NCBI GenBank assembly: GCA_028287035.1
Contig: JAQBQL010000206.1
Coordinates: 1-43,282 of the forward strand
Direction: 5' to 3'
Source: Labilithrix sp.
GTDB lineage: Bacteria; Myxococcota; Polyangia; Polyangiales; Polyangiaceae
DNA: 43,282 nucleotides
The position numbers were made by a program, and so were the translations under genes. Positions 20,066 to 31,130 of this stretch are shown here, in pieces (position 1 is the first letter of the stretch; each line of letters opens with the position of its first letter). Below the pieces are notes generated by a model, which saw only the letters and a list, made by a program, of their open reading frames with translations, had not been told where the DNA came from and made no database searches.

Positions 20066-21118
20066 ATGGGATTCGAGCTCATCGGCACCGGTCACTTCGT
20101 CCCCGGGGAGCCCATCACGAACGAGGCCCTGGCGAGGGTCATGGACACCTCCGACGAGTGGATCTTCCAGCGGTCCGGCATCCGCCAGCGGCACTTCGCG
20201 GGCGAGGGTCAGGGCGCGAGCGATCTCGCGCTCGAGGCCAGCAAGCGCGCCCTCGAGGCGGCCGGCATCACCGCGAAGGATGTAGATTACATCCTCTTTG
20301 CGACGATGACCCCGGACTACGTGTTCCCGGGATCGGCGGCGGTCCTGGCCGCCAAGCTCGGTCTGGAGGGCACCCCGGCGCTCGACATCCGCCAGCAGTG
20401 CGCGGCCATGATCTTCGCGCTGCAGCTCATCGACGGGCTCATCAAGGGGGGCGTCGCGAAGACGATCCTGTTCGTCGGCGCCGAGGCCCATGCCGGGTTC
20501 ATGCCCTGGGAGGACTGGGACATCGTCGAGGGCAAGCGCCAGGGCGAGCCCACCCCCGAGGCGCGGGCCCGCGCCAACGAGCACCGCGCGCTCGCGGTCC
20601 TCTTCGGCGACGGCGCGGGCGCGATGGTCTTCCGCGCCACCGACCGCGACGCGGGGCTCGTCGCCTCCGAGGTCCACACCGACGGCCGCTACGCCGAGAC
20701 GCTCTACGTGCCGGGCGGCGGGTTCCGGACCCGCCCGTACTGGAAGGCGACCCACTTCGACGAGCAGGCCCACATCCCGCGCATGGACGGGCGCGAGCTC
20801 TTCAAGTTCGCGGTCACGAAGCTCCCCCAGTGCGCGCGGCGCCTGTGCGAGACCTCGAAGACGCCGATCGCCTCGATCGACTGGTTCCTCGCTCACCAGG
20901 CGAACGCCCGCATCAACAACTACGTCCGCGAGCAGCTCGGGGTGCCCGCCGAGAAGATGCCGATGAACATCGAGCGCTTCGGCAACACGAGCGCCGGCAC
21001 CCTGCCCATCCTCATCGACGAGTGCACCCGCGACGGGAAGTTGAAGAAAGGGGAGCTCAACATGATGCTGGCCCTCGGCGCGGGCATCCACTGGGGATGC
21101 GCGCTGGTGCGCTGGTAG
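20066..21118 (+). CDS. Beta-ketoacyl-ACP synthase III family protein (FabH-like)
   Basis: The 350-residue thiolase-fold enzyme has the full Cys-His-Asn triad: Cys112 (IRQQCAAM), His277 (LAHQANARI) and Asn307 (FGNTSAGT). FabH enzymes condense acyl-CoA with malonyl-ACP to begin fatty acid synthesis. It is about 30 residues longer than E. coli FabH, with an extra charged stretch at about 148-172 near the acyl pocket, so the primer may be branched or otherwise unusual. The ATG at 20066 is preceded by GAGG about 7 nt upstream. The gap before it (19940-20065) shows no other element I can support. There is no fab cluster around it, so it may be a secondary FabH. Confidence 0.9.
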   Translation: MGFELIGTGHFVPGEPITNEALARVMDTSDEWIFQRSGIRQRHFAGEGQGASDLALEASKRALEAAGITAKDVDYILFATMTPDYVFPGSAAVLAAKLGLEGTPALDIRQQCAAMIFALQLIDGLIKGGVAKTILFVGAEAHAGFMPWEDWDIVEGKRQGEPTPEARARANEHRALAVLFGDGAGAMVFRATDRDAGLVASEVHTDGRYAETLYVPGGGFRTRPYWKATHFDEQAHIPRMDGRELFKFAVTKLPQCARRLCETSKTPIASIDWFLAHQANARINNYVREQLGVPAEKMPMNIERFGNTSAGTLPILIDECTRDGKLKKGELNMMLALGAGIHWGCALVRW

Positions 21119-21126
21119 GTCGATGC

Positions 21127-21132
21127 TAGGAT
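21127..21132 (+). promoter_or_regulatory. Candidate -10 element for leaderless mRNA of the 21140 operon
   Basis: TAGGAT ends 7 nt before ATG 21140, the same hexamer as at 6569 and 18399. It lies in the 21-nt gap after fabH, implying a separate promoter for the following genes. AGGA read as a ribosome site is the alternative. Confidence 0.4.
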
Positions 21133-21139
21133 CGGGCTC

Positions 21140-21814
21140 ATGAGCCGTCGTCGCACCGCGTCCTTCCTTCCTGCGCTGGCGCTTGCCGTGCTCGCGAGCG
21201 GCGCGTTCGTCGCCACGTCCCTTCCCCGCGCCGCCGAGGCCTCGGTGTCGATCGCGGTCGGGTACGACCAGCTCGTCAAGGACGCGGACGCGGTGGTGGT
21301 CATGACTCCGCTCGAGTCGAAGAGCGTGTGGGAGGACGGGCGGATCTACACGTACACGCGCCTCAAGGTGGAGCAGGGCGTCGCCGGCGACCTCGGCACC
21401 GGCAGCGAGGGCTGGGTCCGCACCATGGGCGGCGTGGTCGGCAAGATCGGCCAGATGGTCGACGGCGAGCCGGTCTTCACGACCGGGAAGTCGTCGCTTC
21501 TCTTCCTCCGCAAGTTCCAGGCGTCCGGCACGTACGAGGTGTCGGCGCGGGCGCAGGGCCAGTACCCGATCGTGGTCTCGGCCGACAACCGCACGCGCAA
21601 GGTGATGCGGTCCGGGGCGGTCGGCGTGCTCTACCCGCCGAAGGCGCCCGTCGTGGTCGCGACCGGCGCGAGCCCTCGGTCGGTGGCCACTGCCACGCCC
21701 AGCGATTCGACGAGCGCGGTGCGGCTCGCGAGCGAGGCGATCCACGACCGTCCGTTCGACGACGTCGCCCGCGAGATCGCCGCCTCGTGGCGCACGCTCC
21801 ATAAGACGAAGTGA
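21140..21814 (+). CDS. Exported protein of unknown function
   Basis: I do not recognise a family. The 224-residue product has a typical signal peptide (residues 1-34: basic start MSRRR, hydrophobic core, cleavage after AEA), so it is probably periplasmic or exported. The next ~120 residues alternate short strands (AVVVMTPLESKSVW, RIYTYTRLKVEQGV, SSLLFLRKF) and look beta-rich. A Ser/Thr/Ala-rich linker and a helical tail (about 200-220) follow. There is no cysteine and no catalytic motif I can name. Its stop overlaps the ribonuclease D GTG by 4 nt, so it heads the operon with rnd, the lpxB homologue and a glycosyltransferase. A role at the cell envelope is plausible but unproven. Confidence 0.75.
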   Translation: MSRRRTASFLPALALAVLASGAFVATSLPRAAEASVSIAVGYDQLVKDADAVVVMTPLESKSVWEDGRIYTYTRLKVEQGVAGDLGTGSEGWVRTMGGVVGKIGQMVDGEPVFTTGKSSLLFLRKFQASGTYEVSARAQGQYPIVVSADNRTRKVMRSGAVGVLYPPKAPVVVATGASPRSVATATPSDSTSAVRLASEAIHDRPFDDVAREIAASWRTLHKTK

Positions 21815-22986
21815 GGGTCCAGCTCATCACCCGCGAGGACGACCTCGCGGCGGCCGCCGAGCGGCTCCAGGGCGAGCGGCGCATCGCCTTCGACCTCGAG
21901 TCGAACGGGATGCACGCGTACCGGGCAGAGGCCTGCATCATCCAGCTCGGCGCCGGCGACGACGTCTACGTGATCGACGGGATGGCCACGCCGCTCACGC
22001 CGCTGCGCGCGCTGCTCGCCTCGCCCGACACCGAGAAGATCGTGCACGACGTCGCGTTCGACGCGCGCATCCTGGCCGAGGCCGGCGTCGAGCTCGCCAA
22101 CGCGCGGGACACCTCGATCGCCGCCCGCATGCTGAGCCGCCCGGCGACGGGGCTCGCCTCGCTCCTCGAGTCCGAGCTCGGCGTGCGCATCGACAAGAAG
22201 CTGCAGCAGCACGACTGGGGCCAGCGTCCGCTCACCCCGCCGATGGTCGAGTACCTCGCCGGCGACGTGCTGCACCTGTCGGCGCTCGCCGACCGGCTGT
22301 TCGGCGAGGTCCGCGAGCGCGGCATCGCCGACGAGGTCGAGGAGGAGACGCGCTACCGGCTCGGCCAGGCAATCGCCGCGGCCAGCGCCGAGGATCCGCG
22401 GCCGGCCTACGTGCGCCTCAAGGGCGTCGACAAGGTCCCGGAGCTGGAGCTCGCGATCCTGCGGCACCTCGCGAACATCCGCGAGATCACGGCGCGCGAG
22501 CTCAACGTGCCTCCTTACAAGGTGATCGGGCCGGATCTCCTCTTCGCGATCGCGCACGAGAAGCCGTCGTCGATGGAGGAGCTGTCGCGCATCCGCGGGG
22601 CGACGAGCGGCCATCGCGCGCGTTCGATCGCGAACGACCTGCTCGATGCGGTGACGGTCGGGATCGAGGACGGCGCCATCCCCGAAGAGGACCGGCACTG
22701 GTTCGAGAAGCCGCGCCTCCCCGGATCGATCGCCCGGGCGCGTCGGGCGCGCGAGCAGCGGCTCACGCGCTGGCGGAAGGAAGAGGCCAAGGTCCGCGGG
22801 GTGGACGAGCAGGCCATCCTCCCCGGGCACTGCCTCCAGGATCTCGCCGACGTCGACCCGGTCACGCTCGAGGGCGTCTCGCGGGTGCCGGGGCTCGGGC
22901 GCTTCAGGGCCGAGCGCTACGGCGCGGCGCTCGTCGCGGCGCTCACGGAGCCGGAGCCGGCCACGGTGGCGGAGCACGTCCCTTGA
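21811..22986 (+). CDS. rnd: Ribonuclease D-like 3'-5' exonuclease with HRDC domains
   Basis: The 391-residue protein has a DEDDy exonuclease domain: Asp28 and Glu30 in FDLESNG, Asp84 in HDVAFDARIL, and Tyr148/Asp152 in EYLAGD. Two helical HRDC-type segments follow (about 205-285 and 305-380), as in RNase D, which trims tRNA and other RNA 3' ends. All metal ligands appear present. Start GTG 21811 overlaps the preceding stop (GTGA) and the end overlaps the next gene's TTG start (TTGA, 22983-22986), so it is translationally coupled within the operon. The link with lipid genes may simply be operon economy. Confidence 0.93.
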   Translation: MRVQLITREDDLAAAAERLQGERRIAFDLESNGMHAYRAEACIIQLGAGDDVYVIDGMATPLTPLRALLASPDTEKIVHDVAFDARILAEAGVELANARDTSIAARMLSRPATGLASLLESELGVRIDKKLQQHDWGQRPLTPPMVEYLAGDVLHLSALADRLFGEVRERGIADEVEEETRYRLGQAIAAASAEDPRPAYVRLKGVDKVPELELAILRHLANIREITARELNVPPYKVIGPDLLFAIAHEKPSSMEELSRIRGATSGHRARSIANDLLDAVTVGIEDGAIPEEDRHWFEKPRLPGSIARARRAREQRLTRWRKEEAKVRGVDEQAILPGHCLQDLADVDPVTLEGVSRVPGLGRFRAERYGAALVAALTEPEPATVAEHVP

Positions 22987-24119
22987 AGGGCGGTCTCCTC
23001 GTGAGCGCCGGCGAAGCCTCGGGCGATCGCGCCGGCGCGGCGGTGCTCCGTCATCTCCCCGGCGTGCGCGCCTTCGGGCTCGGCGGCGGCGCGCTGGCCG
23101 CCGAGGGCGCCGAGCTCCTCTGCGACCTCGCCGACACGACCGCGATGGGCGTCACCGAGGTCGCGCGGCGCGCGTGGAACGTCGCCCGCGCCTACCGCAG
23201 GCTGGAGCGCGCCGCCCAGCGGAGAAGGCCGGCGGCCGCGCTCCTCGTCAACTACACCGAGTTCAACATCCGCCTCGCCGAGTCGCTGTGGAAGCTCGGC
23301 ACGCGCGTCCTCTGGTACGGCGCTCCGCAGGTGTGGGCCTGGCGGCCCGACCGCGCGGTGCCGCTGCGGCGCCACCTCGATCGCATGGCCGTCATGCTGC
23401 CGTTCGAGGAGAAGCTCTGGCGCGACGTCGGCGTCGACGCGCGCTACGTGGGGCACCCCGCCCTCGAGGAGCGCCGCACCGATCGCGCGGCGGCGCGCGA
23501 GCTCCTCGGGCTGACCAAGCTCGCGTCGGCGGTCGGCATCCTGCCGGGCAGCCGTCCCCACGAGGTGCGCCGGCTGCTGGTACCGATGCTCGCCGGCTAC
23601 GAGCACGTGCGGCGTGACGTGGCGAGCATCGACGCGCGCGTCCTTCTCGCGCCGAGCCTCGATCCGGCGACGCGCGCCTGGGCGGTCGCGATGGCGGCGC
23701 GCGCCGACGTCGAGGTCGCTCCCGTGGACGCGCATGCCGGCATCGCCTACGCCCTCCCCGCCTTCGACGCCGCGCTGTGCGCGTCCGGAACGGCCTCGCT
23801 CGAATGCGTGCTCTCGCGGGTCATCCCGGTCGTCTGCTACCGCGTGGGGCTCGCCACCGAGCTCGGCGCGCGGATGCTGGTGCGGTCGCAGCGCGTGGCC
23901 CTGCCGAACATCCTGCTCGGGCGCGAGGCCTTCCCGGAGCTGCTCCAGCGGCGCGCGAACCCCGAGGCCATGGCGCGCGCGCTCGCCGAGGTGCTCGCCC
24001 GGCGCGACGCCGCGCTCGCCGATTGCGCCGAGGTCGAGGCGGCGTTCGGTGACCGGCGCACCGCATCGCTCGACGTCGCGCGGCTGCTCGAGCCGTGGCT
24101 CGCGGTGAGGGCCGCATGA
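22983..24119 (+). CDS. lpxB: Lipid-A-disaccharide synthase family protein (LpxB-like) with altered catalytic Asp
   Basis: The 378-residue glycosyltransferase (GT19 fold) matches LpxB, which joins UDP-diacylglucosamine and lipid X to form the lipid A disaccharide at the inner membrane. Family segments are SAGEASGD (8-15), YGAPQVWAWRP (112-122), VGHP near 157, and ILPGSRPHEVRRL near 185-197, whose Arg corresponds to a catalytic Arg. One difference stands out: E. coli has IDAPDFN, with catalytic Asp98, where this protein has VNYTEFN, so Asn90 replaces the Asp and Glu93 replaces the second Asp. TTG 22983 is the start because it overlaps the RNase D stop. The next gene overlaps by 4 nt (ATGA). Function may be true LpxB with altered chemistry or another glycosyl transfer. 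Confidence 0.85.
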   Translation: MKGGLLVSAGEASGDRAGAAVLRHLPGVRAFGLGGGALAAEGAELLCDLADTTAMGVTEVARRAWNVARAYRRLERAAQRRRPAAALLVNYTEFNIRLAESLWKLGTRVLWYGAPQVWAWRPDRAVPLRRHLDRMAVMLPFEEKLWRDVGVDARYVGHPALEERRTDRAAARELLGLTKLASAVGILPGSRPHEVRRLLVPMLAGYEHVRRDVASIDARVLLAPSLDPATRAWAVAMAARADVEVAPVDAHAGIAYALPAFDAALCASGTASLECVLSRVIPVVCYRVGLATELGARMLVRSQRVALPNILLGREAFPELLQRRANPEAMARALAEVLARRDAALADCAEVEAAFGDRRTASLDVARLLEPWLAVRAA

Positions 24120-25738
24120 GCCGCAAGGCAGCCGTCGCGCGCGCCCGCGAACGACGACCCGCCGACACCGTGCCCGACACCCCCGCCGCGCGGAACGCGC
24201 TCCGCGATCCGGACGCCAGCGCGCTGCTGCTCGGCCTCCTGGTCGCGTCGCTGGTGCTGCTCGGGCTCCGGCTCTACGCGGCCACGGTGGTGGGCTTCGG
24301 GGACAGCGAGGCGCTCTACGCGTCGTACGCGGCGCATCCGCAGCCCGCGTACCTCGATCATCCGGGGCTGGTCGGCGTCATCGCGTCGGCGCTCGGCGGA
24401 GGCGCCGTCCCGACGCCGCTCCGTGTCCACGTGCTCACGTCGTTCGTGTCGACGGTGGTTCCTTGGCTCGCGTACGCGACGGCCCGCCAGCTCGGCGCCA
24501 GCCGAGGACGCGCCGCCGCGGCAGGCCTCGTCCTGCTCGTCGCGCCGGAGACGGCGGTCGGCCTCTTCGGCCTGACGCCGGACCTGATCCTCGCCGTGAC
24601 CTGGCTCGGCACGCTGCTCCTCGCCGGCGTCGGCCTGCGCGCCGCTCCCGGGAGCACGCGGGCCGCCGCCGCGCTGCTCGGCGCCGGTCTGCTCGCGGGC
24701 GTGTCGTGCGCCGCGAAGGTGTCGGGGCTGCTCCTCGTTGCCGCCCTCGTCGTCACCTACGGCGTGCTCGCCCGCGGTCGCTCCGACGACGATTCGCGTG
24801 CGAACGCCCGCGCCCCGTGGCCGTGGGCGGGGCTCGTCGCCGGGCTCCTCGTCCTCGTGCCCATCGTTCGCTACGAGGCGATGGCGGGCTGGCCGATGCT
24901 CGTGCACCGGCTCGTGGACACGCAGCACGGCGCCGGCCTCGCCCTTCGCAACCTGGGCGCGCTGCTCGGCGGTCAGCTCGCGTACGCCTCGCCGGTGCTG
25001 GCGGTGCTCGCCGTCATCGTGGCACGCGACCTGTGGCGGACGCGCCGCGCCGACGCGGTGAGCTGGCTCCTCTTCTGCGCGTTCGCGGTGCCACTCGTGC
25101 CCCTGGTCCTGCTGTGCCTCTGGAGCCGCGTGGCGGAGCCCCACTGGCTGGCGCCCGCGCTGCTCGCGCTGCCGATCCACGCGGCGCGCCGGGCCACTGC
25201 GGGTGCGCCGCTCGTGTCGGCGCGCCTCTTCCGCGTCGCGGTGGGCGTCGGCGCCGCGATCACCGCCGTCGCCTACGCGTGGGTGCTGGTGCCGGCGTCG
25301 GCGAAGCTCCTGCCGGCGAGCGCCGACCCGCGCGTCGACATCGCCAGCGAGCTGTATGGATGGCCGACCGTTGCGGTCGCCACGCGCGAGACGATGAAGG
25401 GCGCGGCGACGCCCTTCGACCCCGAAGGGCGCGAGGTCGTCATCGTGGGCCCGCACTGGACGGTATGCGCGCAGCTCGCCGCGGCCCTTCCCGGGACGCG
25501 CGTCGGGTGCGCCACACCGGTGCGCGACGACTTCGACGACTGGACCCCGCGCGAGGACTGGCGGCGCGCCGAGCACGTCGTGTTCGTGACCGACAACCGC
25601 TACCCCGGCGACGGGGCCGCGGAGCTGCCGCTCCACGTCCAGTCGGGCCGGAGTCGCGTCCGCGTGCTGCGCGGCGGCCGCACCGCGCGCGTGTTCGAGC
25701 TCTACTTGTACGAGCGGCGCGGACAGGCCTCGCGCTGA
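24116..25738 (+). CDS. ArnT/PMT-family membrane glycosyltransferase
   Basis: The 540-residue protein has a basic cytoplasmic start, then about ten hydrophobic helices between residues 35 and 400, and a soluble C-terminal part of about 140 residues. After the first helix comes an acidic GDSEALYASY segment followed by YLDHPGLVG, the layout of the PMT_2/ArnT group (GT39/GT83 type), where the early Asp/Glu is catalytic. Such enzymes move sugars from polyprenyl-phosphate carriers to lipid A or proteins in the periplasm. Coupling to the LpxB-like gene (ATGA overlap, 24116-24119) supports decoration of a lipid or glycolipid. The sugar and acceptor are unknown. I start at ATG 24116 rather than an earlier ATG at 24095 because of that overlap. 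Confidence 0.85.
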   Translation: MSRKAAVARARERRPADTVPDTPAARNALRDPDASALLLGLLVASLVLLGLRLYAATVVGFGDSEALYASYAAHPQPAYLDHPGLVGVIASALGGGAVPTPLRVHVLTSFVSTVVPWLAYATARQLGASRGRAAAAGLVLLVAPETAVGLFGLTPDLILAVTWLGTLLLAGVGLRAAPGSTRAAAALLGAGLLAGVSCAAKVSGLLLVAALVVTYGVLARGRSDDDSRANARAPWPWAGLVAGLLVLVPIVRYEAMAGWPMLVHRLVDTQHGAGLALRNLGALLGGQLAYASPVLAVLAVIVARDLWRTRRADAVSWLLFCAFAVPLVPLVLLCLWSRVAEPHWLAPALLALPIHAARRATAGAPLVSARLFRVAVGVGAAITAVAYAWVLVPASAKLLPASADPRVDIASELYGWPTVAVATRETMKGAATPFDPEGREVVIVGPHWTVCAQLAAALPGTRVGCATPVRDDFDDWTPREDWRRAEHVVFVTDNRYPGDGAAELPLHVQSGRSRVRVLRGGRTARVFELYLYERRGQASR

Positions 25739-25850
25739 TCGCGGCCCGAGCAGCCGCCGCGTGGTGATCCGCTGCGAAGTGCTCCACCGCGTGCGTCGGC
25801 GCGCAGCCCTGCCCCGTCCCGCGCGTCGTGCTGTCGCGCGGCACGGCGCG

Positions 25851-25870
25851 GATCGCGCGGTTGCGCGATC
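25851..25870. repeat. Perfect hairpin between glycosyltransferase and esterase genes
   Basis: GATCGCGC (25851-25858), GGTT, GCGCGATC (25863-25870): 8-bp perfect arms with a 4-nt loop, in the 191-nt gap 25739-25929. It could end the upstream operon or lie in the leader of the esterase gene. There is no T tract. Nothing else is evident in the gap. Confidence 0.4.
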
Positions 25871-25929
25871 GGCGCGCGCTCCGCTGGCGAACAGGAGCAT
25901 CGGGCGCGGTCCGTGCATCCCGCCCCGCG

Positions 25930-27495
25930 ATGGCTCTCTCCCGTCTCGCGCGCGCGTCGCTCGCCTCCGCGTCCTTGTCGGCCTTCGTCGTGCTCCTCGG
26001 CCTCGCGCCTTCCGCGGCGGGCTGCGGCGGCGGTGATACGGACAGCGGAGCGGCCACCCCCGCCCCTGGCTCTGCGGACCCGTCGAACCCGGAGACCGGC
26101 GGCGGCTCGAGCGGCAGCTCCGGCCCCGGCACGACCGACGACGGCGGAGCAACCGACGGCGCCGCCCCGCCGCTCGCCGAGGGTGAGCTCGCGAAGAGCT
26201 ACGTCGACTTCGACGTGAACCACGTGCTCTCGACCGGGCAGAGCAACAGCGTCGCGAACGGCGGGTCGCCTCCCCTGGCGAGCCCCCAGCCCTACACGAA
26301 CCTCATGTTCGACACGGGCGTCATGCCGATGGGCAACTGCGACGCGGCAGGCTGCACGCAGTTCCAGACGCCGACCTCGTTCGTGCCCCTCGTCGATGGC
26401 GACAAGTTCTTCGGCTACGGCGTCGAGACCGCGTCCTCCGGCATCGCCAACGAGATCTCGAAGCTCGCCACGGGCACCTACCAGTTCGGGACGAAGAGCG
26501 GCGTCCCCGCCAAGCACGACGTGCTCGTCTCCCTGCACGGTCGGAGCGGCAACACGTACTGGTGCCTCCGCAAGAACAGCTGCAACTACCACGCGGACTC
26601 GCTGCTCAAGCCCTTCACCCAGGGCATGATGGAGGTGCAGGCGGCGAAGGATCTCGCGACCGCCGCCAGCAAGACGTACGTGGTGCGCGCGGTCACGGCC
26701 ATCCACGGCGAGAGCGACCACTACGGCTACGCCTACAAGACGCCGGAGTTCCCGATGGACGGGACGGACGGCACGCCGGGCAAGATCAAGGACTACGCCG
26801 ACGGCCTCCTCGAGTGGCAACAGGACTACGAGTCCGGCGTGAAGGCGATCACCGGCCAGACGATCGCGGTGCCCCTGCTGATCTCGCAGCTGAGCGGCTG
26901 GACCGACGAGCCCACCAGCAAGATCTCGCAGATGCAGCTGTCGGCCCACACGCGGGCCCCCGGCAAGGTGGTGCTCGTCACGCCGACGTACATGCTCGAC
27001 GTCCGCGAGGACTGCCTCCACTTCTCGGCGACGGGCCAGCGTCACCTCGGCGAGTACTTCGCGAAGGCCTACGCGAAGATGATCTTCCAGGCGACGCCGT
27101 GGGAGCCGGTGCGTCCGCTCTCGATCACGCGCGCCGGCACCGTCGTGACCGTGAAATTCAGCGTCCCGAGGCCGCCGCTCGTGTTCGACACCACGCTCGT
27201 GACCGACCCGGGACGCTACGGCTTCGACGTGGTCGACGACGCGGGCGCGCTGCTTCCCGTCACGAGCGTCGCGCTCGCCGGGCCCGACGCGGTCGCCATC
27301 ACGCTGGCGGCCGCGCCGGCCGGGGCGATCAAGGTGCGCTACGCGCAGAACCAGCCGAGCGCCGCGTGCATCGGCCCCGGCACCACGCAGTCGGGCGGCG
27401 CGCGAGGCAACCTGCACGACTCCGACAAGACGCCGAGCCAGTACGGCTACGACCTGTCGAACTGGGCGGTCGCCTTCGAGCTGCCGGTGAACTGA
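25930..27495 (+). CDS. SGNH-type esterase lipoprotein (sialate O-acetylesterase-like)
   Basis: From ATG 25930 the protein has 521 residues. It has a lipoprotein signal with lipobox LAPSAAGC (acylated Cys32), then a Gly/Ser/Asp-rich linker to about residue 85. The catalytic domain opens with STGQSNS (nucleophile Ser105 of an SGNH block I), has HGRSGNTY and IHGESDHYG in the middle, and ends with the Asp-His pair DCLH (Asp361, His364) in HFSATGQRHL. The HGESD motif recalls sialate O-acetylesterase/DUF303 enzymes, which remove acetyl groups from sugars. A beta-rich tail (about 395-520) may bind carbohydrate. The frame is open upstream to 25828, but only the 25930 start gives a clean signal peptide. 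It is convergent with bioB, 3 nt apart. The substrate is unknown. Confidence 0.82.
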   Translation: MALSRLARASLASASLSAFVVLLGLAPSAAGCGGGDTDSGAATPAPGSADPSNPETGGGSSGSSGPGTTDDGGATDGAAPPLAEGELAKSYVDFDVNHVLSTGQSNSVANGGSPPLASPQPYTNLMFDTGVMPMGNCDAAGCTQFQTPTSFVPLVDGDKFFGYGVETASSGIANEISKLATGTYQFGTKSGVPAKHDVLVSLHGRSGNTYWCLRKNSCNYHADSLLKPFTQGMMEVQAAKDLATAASKTYVVRAVTAIHGESDHYGYAYKTPEFPMDGTDGTPGKIKDYADGLLEWQQDYESGVKAITGQTIAVPLLISQLSGWTDEPTSKISQMQLSAHTRAPGKVVLVTPTYMLDVREDCLHFSATGQRHLGEYFAKAYAKMIFQATPWEPVRPLSITRAGTVVTVKFSVPRPPLVFDTTLVTDPGRYGFDVVDDAGALLPVTSVALAGPDAVAITLAAAPAGAIKVRYAQNQPSAACIGPGTTQSGGARGNLHDSDKTPSQYGYDLSNWAVAFELPVN

Positions 27496-27498
27496 GAG

Positions 27499-28488
27499 CT
27501 ACTCGGCGGCCGCCCGGTCGCGCGGCGCCGGGATCGGCGCGGGCCGCGGGGGCATCGCCTCGAGCCCGGCGTCGCGGATGAGGGACATGTCCGCCTCCTC
27601 CTCCGGGTTGCCGGTGGTGAGGAGCTTCTCGCCGTAGAAGATCGAGTTCGCGCCGGCGATCATGCACATCAGCTGCGCCTCGCGGGTCAGCTCGGAGCGA
27701 CCCGCCGAAAGCCGCACGCGCGCCTTCGGCATGAGGATGCGGGCGACGGCGATCATGCGCACGAGATCGAGCGGGTCGACCGGGGGCAGGTGCTCGAGGG
27801 GCGTGCCCTCGACGCGGACGAGGGCGTTGACCGGCACGCTCTCCGGCTGCGGCGTCATGTTGGCGAGCGTGCGGAGCATCTCGCACCGGTCGTCGATGCT
27901 CTCGCCCATGCCGATGATGCCGCCCGAGCACACCGTCACGCCGGCCTTGCGCACGTTCTCGAGGGTGCGGAGGCGGTCGTCGAACGTACGCGTCTTGATG
28001 ATCGACTTGTAGTTCTCGCGGCTCGTGTCGAGGTTGTGGTTGTAGGCGTCGAGGCCCGCCTCGGCGAGGCGCTGCGCCTGGCTCTCGTTCAGCATGCCGA
28101 GCGTCACGCAGGCCTCGAGCCCGAGGTCCTTCACGCCGCGCACCATGGTGAGCACGCGGTCGAACGCGGGACCGTCCTTCACCTCGCGCCACGCGGCGCC
28201 CATGCAGAAGCGGGTGGAGCCCAGCTCCTTGGCGCGGCGCGCGCTCGCGATGACCTGCTCGACGTCGAGCATCTTCTCGGCGCCCACGCTCGTGTCGTGG
28301 TGGCTCGACTGGGGGCAGTACGCGCAGTCCTCGGGGCAGCCGCCGGTCTTGACGCTGAGCAGCGTGCAGAGCTGCACCTCGTTGTCCGGATGGTGGGCGC
28401 GGTGCACCGCGCGCGCCTCGTCGAGGAGCTGAAGGAGGGGGCGGTCGTGGAGCGCCCGGACGTCGGCCTTCGCGTACTGCTCGGTCAT
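27499..28488 (-). CDS. bioB: Biotin synthase
   Basis: The 329-residue radical SAM enzyme inserts sulphur into dethiobiotin. The [4Fe-4S] cluster motif is Cys51, Cys55, Cys58 ([13 protein letters not shown]). Candidate ligands for the second cluster are Cys95 (RFCMGA), Cys127 (ACVTLG) and Cys187 (VTVCSGG), with the unusual arginine ligand in RLSAGR. YNHNLDT and GGIIGMGE are further family hallmarks. The C-terminal ~15 residues are Pro/Arg/Ala-rich. It stands alone, without other bio genes, behind its own candidate promoter. Its start ATG is 9 nt after a TAGGGT hexamer and lacks a ribosome site. Confidence 0.97.
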   Translation of the reverse strand: MTEQYAKADVRALHDRPLLQLLDEARAVHRAHHPDNEVQLCTLLSVKTGGCPEDCAYCPQSSHHDTSVGAEKMLDVEQVIASARRAKELGSTRFCMGAAWREVKDGPAFDRVLTMVRGVKDLGLEACVTLGMLNESQAQRLAEAGLDAYNHNLDTSRENYKSIIKTRTFDDRLRTLENVRKAGVTVCSGGIIGMGESIDDRCEMLRTLANMTPQPESVPVNALVRVEGTPLEHLPPVDPLDLVRMIAVARILMPKARVRLSAGRSELTREAQLMCMIAGANSIFYGEKLLTTGNPEEEADMSLIRDAGLEAMPPRPAPIPAPRDRAAAE

Positions 28489-28497
28489 GCTGCGGGC

Positions 28498-28526
28498 ACC
28501 CTACAAGAACCCCCCGAGGGGCTCAA
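28498..28526 (-). promoter_or_regulatory. Candidate sigma-70 promoter of bioB, leaderless geometry
   Basis: On the minus strand TTGAGC (28526-28521) and TAGGGT (28503-28498) are exactly 17 bp apart, and the -10 ends 9 nt before ATG 28488. Transcription would begin at or next to the start codon. It fills most of the 57-nt gap after the sigma-54 activator gene. No BirA-like operator is evident. Confidence 0.55.
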
Positions 28527-28545
28527 GCGAACGAGCCGGGGCCGC

Positions 28546-30153
<1,608 letters not shown>

Positions 30154-30173
30154 GGCAATCGCGCGCGTCGCCT

Positions 30174-31022
<849 letters not shown>

Positions 31023-31074
31023 GTTCGTGTCTGTCTCCTCGGCAGGCGCGGGATGCGCTGCTCGGGCCGCCTCC

Positions 31075-31090
31075 TTCAAGACGGGTGCCA
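31075..31090 (-). promoter_or_regulatory. Candidate sigma-54 (-24/-12) promoter
   Basis: The minus strand reads TGGCAC (31090-31085), CCGTC, TTGAA (31079-31075). This matches the TGGCAC-N5-TTGCA consensus except A for C in the -12 GC, and the GG-to-G spacing is right. Transcription would begin near 31065, about 43 nt before the MBL start codon, and would include its ribosome site. The operon encodes a sigma-54 activator. Confidence 0.55.
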
Positions 31091-31091
31091 G

Positions 31092-31105
31092 CGCGCAGTT
31101 GCGCG
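31092..31105. promoter_or_regulatory. Short inverted repeat next to the -24 element
   Basis: CGCGCA-GT-TGCGCG is a perfect 6-bp-arm repeat abutting the -24 box. It may be a regulator site; in DNA this GC-rich, chance is also possible. Confidence 0.25.
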
Positions 31106-31130
31106 TGAATCGTGGTGGGCGCGAGGGTCC

